64,000 nt of DNA from Rothia nasisuis (lineage in GTDB: Bacteria; Actinomycetota; Actinomycetes; Actinomycetales; Micrococcaceae), in the NCBI RefSeq assembly GCF_928381405.1, contig NZ_CAKMSB010000004.1, positions 62,001 through 126,000 of the forward strand, given 5' to 3'. Of the stretch, positions 60,698 through 64,000 are shown piece by piece. A model generated the notes under the pieces. That model was not told the origin of the DNA. It did no database searches and saw only the letters and a list, made by a program, of their open reading frames with translations. How positions within the stretch are numbered: the stretch's first letter is position 1; every line of letters begins with the position of its first letter. The position numbers and the translations under genes were made by a program.

Positions 60698-61390
60698 CTA
60701 CTTGAGCACCTTCATCGCCAAGGGGTAGTTGAAGACCTCACCACTGTTGGCTTTGACGGCGGCGATGATGTGGATGACGATTAGGGCCACCCACACAGCC
60801 AGCAGAATAATCCAGGTAAATATCGCCGCGATGCCGAAGGTCGCGAAGGTTATTATCCAAGTCACCACGTTAACCAGCCACATGGTAAATGAGAAGTTGA
60901 AGGCACCGGCCGCTGCAACCCGCACGAAGCCATAACCGGGCTTGTCCTTGTAGATTAACCAGAAAATGAAGGGGCCGATAAAGTTTGCAAAAGATGCCGT
61001 CAGCACCAGCCCTAACAGGCCCGAAAGGTGGGCGAAGAGGGCCATGCTCCTCGCATCAGAAGGAATCGGGTTGCCGTAGGCATCATAGGCCTGTTGTGCG
61101 TACGGCCCAGCCCCGGTACCCGGCTGTTGCCAGCTCGCTTGGTGAGAGGGGTGCCCAGTGTTCTGCCACTGCTGGCTGTTCCCCTGGTGATTGGCGTTCC
61201 CCTCGGAGGAGGTGCCTGCACCCCAGGAGCCCGGGCGGGCACCTGCACCCTGCGAATCTCCGGCGTCCGGCTGGCCTTGGGTAGGCTGACCTTGGGCAGA
61301 TTGCCCTTGGTCGGGCTGCTGGGTAGCGCCGGGCTGGTTCTGATCGGACCGACCATAGTGGCCGTAGGGGTTCTGGTTCTGTTCGCTCAT
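60698..61390 (-). CDS. DUF4870-like membrane protein with Gln/Gly-rich N-terminus
   Basis: From ATG 61390 (MSEQNQNPYGHYGRS) the 230-residue protein has about 110 residues of Q/G/P-rich repeats (PDQGQSAQGQPTQGQP). The membrane domain then begins SMALFAHLSGLLGLVLTASF, followed by FIGPFIFWLIYKDKPGYGF and two more helices. This layout matches the DUF4870/TIC20-like small membrane proteins of actinobacteria. Function unknown. Seven in-frame codons upstream are unlikely to be used. Confidence 0.8.
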   Translation of the reverse strand: MSEQNQNPYGHYGRSDQNQPGATQQPDQGQSAQGQPTQGQPDAGDSQGAGARPGSWGAGTSSEGNANHQGNSQQWQNTGHPSHQASWQQPGTGAGPYAQQAYDAYGNPIPSDARSMALFAHLSGLLGLVLTASFANFIGPFIFWLIYKDKPGYGFVRVAAAGAFNFSFTMWLVNVVTWIITFATFGIAAIFTWIILLAVWVALIVIHIIAAVKANSGEVFNYPLAMKVLK

Positions 61391-61580
61391 GGTGGGTGCG
61401 CGTCCTCTCACAGCAGGTTAGGTTTCCATATACCACTCTAACCAGATGTACCTGCAAAGGTGAACGCACCGGCCCTTATAACCACACATTTATTTCTCAC
61501 AACATACGCCGTGTTTGAGCGCCCCGCCGCAGACCTTCCCGGGCTAGAGCCTCTAACGCGCCGAAGGGTACCATAGGGGT

Positions 61581-62402
61581 ATGCGCGAACTACAGGCTCA
61601 CATCATTAAAGAACTCGGTGTTAAACCCACCATTGACCCGGCAGAAGAGGTGCGCAAGCGCGTGCAGTTCTTAGTCGACTACCTCAAAGCCACTGGCACT
61701 CGCGGTTTCGTGCTGGGCATCTCAGGCGGGGTTGATTCCACCCTGGCCGGGCGCCTGTGCCAGCTGGCTGTTGAAGAGCTTGAGTTAGAGGGTATCCAGG
61801 CTGAGTTTCTTGCCGTGCGTCTGCCCTACAAGGTTCAGGCTGACGAGGACGACGCCCAGGCAGCTTTGCGTTTCATCATGCCGCAGCAGACCGTCACCTA
61901 TAACATCGCCGCCGCTGTGGGCGGCTTCGAGTCTGCTTTTGCCGAGGCCACCGGCCGCAATATCTCCGACTTCAATAAGGGCAACGTCAAGGCCCGCGCC
62001 CGCATGATTGCCCAGTACGCCCTGGCCGGTGAAAAGAACCTGCTGGTGGTGGGTACCGACCACGGGGCTGAGGCCGTGACCGGCTTTTTCACCAAGTTCG
62101 GCGACGGCGCGGCGGACGTCATGCCCCTCTTTGGTCTCAACAAGCGGCAGAACCGCGCCCTGCTCAAGGTACTGGGTGCTGAAAAGAGGCTCTGGGAGAA
62201 GGAACCCACCGCTGACCTGCTGGATGGCAAGCCGGGCCGCACTGACGAGGACGAGCTCGGTATTACCTACGACCAGATTGACGACTACCTGGAGGGCCGC
62301 CAGATAGATGAGACTGCGACCGGAAACATCGAGGGCAAGTTCCTGCGCACCCGCCACAAGCGCACCACCCCCGTCACGGTTTTCGATTCCTGGTACAAGT
62401 AG
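61581..62402 (+). CDS. nadE: Ammonia-dependent NAD(+) synthetase
   Basis: NadE completes NAD synthesis by amidating the nicotinate form. The 273-residue protein has the ATP-pyrophosphatase loop [14 protein letters not shown] near residue 47-60. [17 protein letters not shown]-type sequence ([13 protein letters not shown]) follows, then [21 protein letters not shown] and a conserved C-terminus [15 protein letters not shown]. No glutaminase domain is attached, so it uses ammonia. The gene is monocistronic. Confidence 0.95.
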   Translation: MRELQAHIIKELGVKPTIDPAEEVRKRVQFLVDYLKATGTRGFVLGISGGVDSTLAGRLCQLAVEELELEGIQAEFLAVRLPYKVQADEDDAQAALRFIMPQQTVTYNIAAAVGGFESAFAEATGRNISDFNKGNVKARARMIAQYALAGEKNLLVVGTDHGAEAVTGFFTKFGDGAADVMPLFGLNKRQNRALLKVLGAEKRLWEKEPTADLLDGKPGRTDEDELGITYDQIDDYLEGRQIDETATGNIEGKFLRTRHKRTTPVTVFDSWYK

Positions 62403-62483
62403 TAGGTAGAGACGAGGGGTGGTTCCCTTGCGGTAACTTACCCCCCTTGAAAGTACCTATATACCTGCCCTTATCCTTTTTTC

Positions 62484-63485
62484 ATGAATAACAACATGAA
62501 AATCATAGCTATGACAGAGTCTTTTCCGATTGATGTGGATGAGGCACTTATTGAAACTACCGCGCCCCTTCCAACCGTGACTTCGAAAGACTTGCTGGTC
62601 AAAGTACATGCTGTCTCGGTCAACCCCGTTGACGCAAAAGTCAGGGCGGGGGCAGGCCATCAAGATACCCCAAAAATTCTTGGGTGGGATGCTGCCGGCC
62701 GGGTCGAAGCTGTTGGCGAAGACGTGCAGGGCTTCTCAGTGGGCGACGACGTGTTCTACGCTGGTGACTTGACCCGACAGGGTAGCAACGCTGAATATCA
62801 GACGGTTGATTATCGTATTGTTGCCAAGAAACCCTCGTCAATGAATTATGCAGATGCAGCAGCGCTCCCCCTTACATCTATCACCGCTTGGGAAACCCTG
62901 TTTGACCATATGAACCTCGGAGCTGACTCAACCGGTAATCTTCTGGTGGTTGGTGGCGCTGGAGGTGTTGGGTCAATGATTATCCAGCTGGCCAAGGCTA
63001 AGACTTCACTGACCGTGATTGCCTCAGCCTCACGCCCAGAATCAACAGAGTGGTGCAGGAGCCTGGGGGCAGACCATGTAGTTGACCATACTCAGGGCTT
63101 AAGTTCGCAGGTTCAAGAGCTGGGCGGGGCGGATTTTGTGTTCTCAGCATTTACAGCCGGTGCTGAGGAGGAACTGGCCAATGCGATGAACCCACAAAGT
63201 CATCTCGTCCTGATTGATGACCCCGAAGCCTTTAACATAGGAGCCTTTAAGGCTAAATCTATTACTGTAACCCCAGAATTTATGTTTACTCGGTCAATGT
63301 TTGAGACTCCTGATATGAGCTACCAGTCGGAGCTCCTGACAGAAGTGGCGCAGATGGTTGACGGTGAGGTATTGAAAGGAACAGCAACCGAATATCTGCG
63401 CGGGCTCAGCACAGAAACCTTTCGCGTAGCTCATCAAAAAATTGAATCTTCAAGGACAATTGGCAAGATCGTAGTTTCCTTCTAA
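62484..63485 (+). CDS. Zinc-binding-type alcohol dehydrogenase / quinone oxidoreductase (MDR family)
   Basis: The 333-residue MDR protein starts MNNNMKIIAMTESFPIDVDEA. It has a GroES-like N-terminal half (VKVHAVSVNPVDAKVRAG, ILGWDAAGRVEAVGEDV). The Rossmann half has LLVVGGAGGVGSMIIQLAK (NADPH motif) near residue 152-170. It belongs to the zinc-less quinone-reductase branch often called ZADH1-type. Its base composition is lower in GC than nearby genes. The convergent HxlR gene downstream may regulate it, since such pairs are common. Confidence 0.85.
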   Translation: MNNNMKIIAMTESFPIDVDEALIETTAPLPTVTSKDLLVKVHAVSVNPVDAKVRAGAGHQDTPKILGWDAAGRVEAVGEDVQGFSVGDDVFYAGDLTRQGSNAEYQTVDYRIVAKKPSSMNYADAAALPLTSITAWETLFDHMNLGADSTGNLLVVGGAGGVGSMIIQLAKAKTSLTVIASASRPESTEWCRSLGADHVVDHTQGLSSQVQELGGADFVFSAFTAGAEEELANAMNPQSHLVLIDDPEAFNIGAFKAKSITVTPEFMFTRSMFETPDMSYQSELLTEVAQMVDGEVLKGTATEYLRGLSTETFRVAHQKIESSRTIGKIVVSF

Positions 63486-63505
63486 GAACCTATAGATTCT
63501 TTTCT

Positions 63506-63546
63506 CAGTAACCCGGGTTAGCACTCATTGCGGGGCCGGGTTACTG
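63506..63546. terminator. Terminator between the MDR dehydrogenase and HxlR genes
   Basis: CAGTAACCCGG (63506-63516) pairs perfectly with CCGGGTTACTG (63536-63546). A TATTTTT run follows on the plus strand. Confidence 0.8.
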
Positions 63547-63592
63547 ACTATTTTTGAGCAAGCCCCAGTTGTTGCTGGACCGCTTACCAGCA

Positions 63593-63976
63593 CTATCCTT
63601 TAGCTTCTAGAGAGTCATCATAAGCCTGTTGTGCTGCGATGACTTCGCTCTTATGGCTTTCAGACCAGCTACGAAGGACTTCTAGTGGCTCTATCAAGGT
63701 TTTGCCTAAGTCCGTTATCTCGTACTGAACAGTTACAGGGACGGTAGGGAAAACGGTTCGACGCACGATACCATCACGCTCCAGGGAACGAAGAGTTTGT
63801 GTGAGCATCTTTTGGGTAACGCCGTCAACGCTACGGCGAAGCTCAGAAAAGCGTTTTGGGCCACTCTGGAGGCACCCAATGACGAGTGCGGTCCACTTGT
63901 CAGCTATACGGCTGAGGATATAGCGACAGGGGCAGTTTCGGTCATAAACGTCGGCTTTGCTCTCACAGTTCCTCAC
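63593..63976 (-). CDS. HxlR-family winged-helix regulator
   Basis: The 127-residue protein begins at GTG as MRNCESKADVYDRNCPCRYIL, with cysteines that are common in the redox-responsive HxlR group. The core is ADKWTALVIGCLQSGPKRFSEL and the recognition helix follows in VTQKMLTQTLRSLERDGIV. It ends FSLEPLEVL-like (LIEPLEVLRSWSESHK). It is convergent with an MDR oxidoreductase and probably responds to electrophiles or quinones; that link is inference. Confidence 0.88.
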   Translation of the reverse strand: MRNCESKADVYDRNCPCRYILSRIADKWTALVIGCLQSGPKRFSELRRSVDGVTQKMLTQTLRSLERDGIVRRTVFPTVPVTVQYEITDLGKTLIEPLEVLRSWSESHKSEVIAAQQAYDDSLEAKG

Positions 63977-64000
63977 ACACCCGAAATATACCCTCCGCCC

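Noticed and set aside
6236-62120. Frequent GCGGACG/CGTCCGC motif
   Set aside because: About two dozen copies are not clearly above expectation for this base composition, and most lie in coding sequence as common Ala/Asp codon pairs. A genome-wide k-mer count would be needed.

Overview
The window reads as a chromosomal segment of a high-GC actinobacterium. The closest general match is the Micrococcaceae (Rothia-like). This rests on base composition, codon use, twin-arginine/lipobox binding proteins, a Ugp-type ABC operon, metE/metF under a SAM riboswitch and an actinobacterial-style type I-E CRISPR repeat. The genus is inference; no rRNA or marker set is present.

Layout. 1-450: the end of a RelB-like antitoxin gene and a broken RelE toxin gene. 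450-4012 (minus): a sulfur amino-acid gene (cystathionine gamma-synthase/lyase family) in one operon with a polar amino-acid ABC importer. 4244-6701 (minus): a secreted NlpC/P60 peptidase with a direct-repeat operator upstream, and a pirin. 6888-19519: a complete type I-E CRISPR-Cas locus split into two divergent operons, cse1-cse2-cas7e-cas5e to the left and cas6e-cas3-cas1-cas2 to the right. These lead into an array of 61 repeats plus a decayed 62nd. 19651-21687: metY with a CoA-binding protein gene. 22043-25133: DedA, a tandem RNase H-like protein and a LytTR/DUF3021 pair. 25205-27967: ilvD and a SAM methyltransferase. 28289-30860: treR-treC. 30957-33195: a TetR/MFS efflux pair with a visible operator. 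33478-37936: ugpAEBC-like importer. 38083-40510: a frameshifted corA and purA. 40797-44447: a DUF4190-like membrane protein, a low-molecular-weight phosphatase homologue, an aldo/keto reductase and a secreted trypsin-like protease. 44904-48376: SAM-I riboswitch, metF, metE. 48526-51861: MFS exporter, a lysine-rich/acidic Rho_N-like protein and vapBC. 51918-55031: pepO, with an Abi/HEPN gene inserted at its 3' end between 53-bp direct repeats. 55162-60586: hyuAB and a PucR-type regulator. 60698-63976: DUF4870-like protein, nadE, a zinc-less alcohol dehydrogenase/quinone reductase and an HxlR regulator.

Sulfur and methionine metabolism recurs: the metB-like gene with its importer, metY, and riboswitch-controlled metF-metE. 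Defence also recurs: CRISPR-Cas, Abi/HEPN, VapBC and a relBE remnant.

The strongest unusual signals are four. First, an orphan repeat-like element sharing the CRISPR stem lies in the divergent cas promoter. Second, a decayed terminal repeat lies exactly one 61-bp period past the array with a compensatory stem change. Third, a 1.1-kb Abi cassette is bounded by 53-bp direct repeats of the pepO terminus. Fourth, a five-copy palindromic terminator family recurs at 3' ends. All database-dependent claims are untested here.
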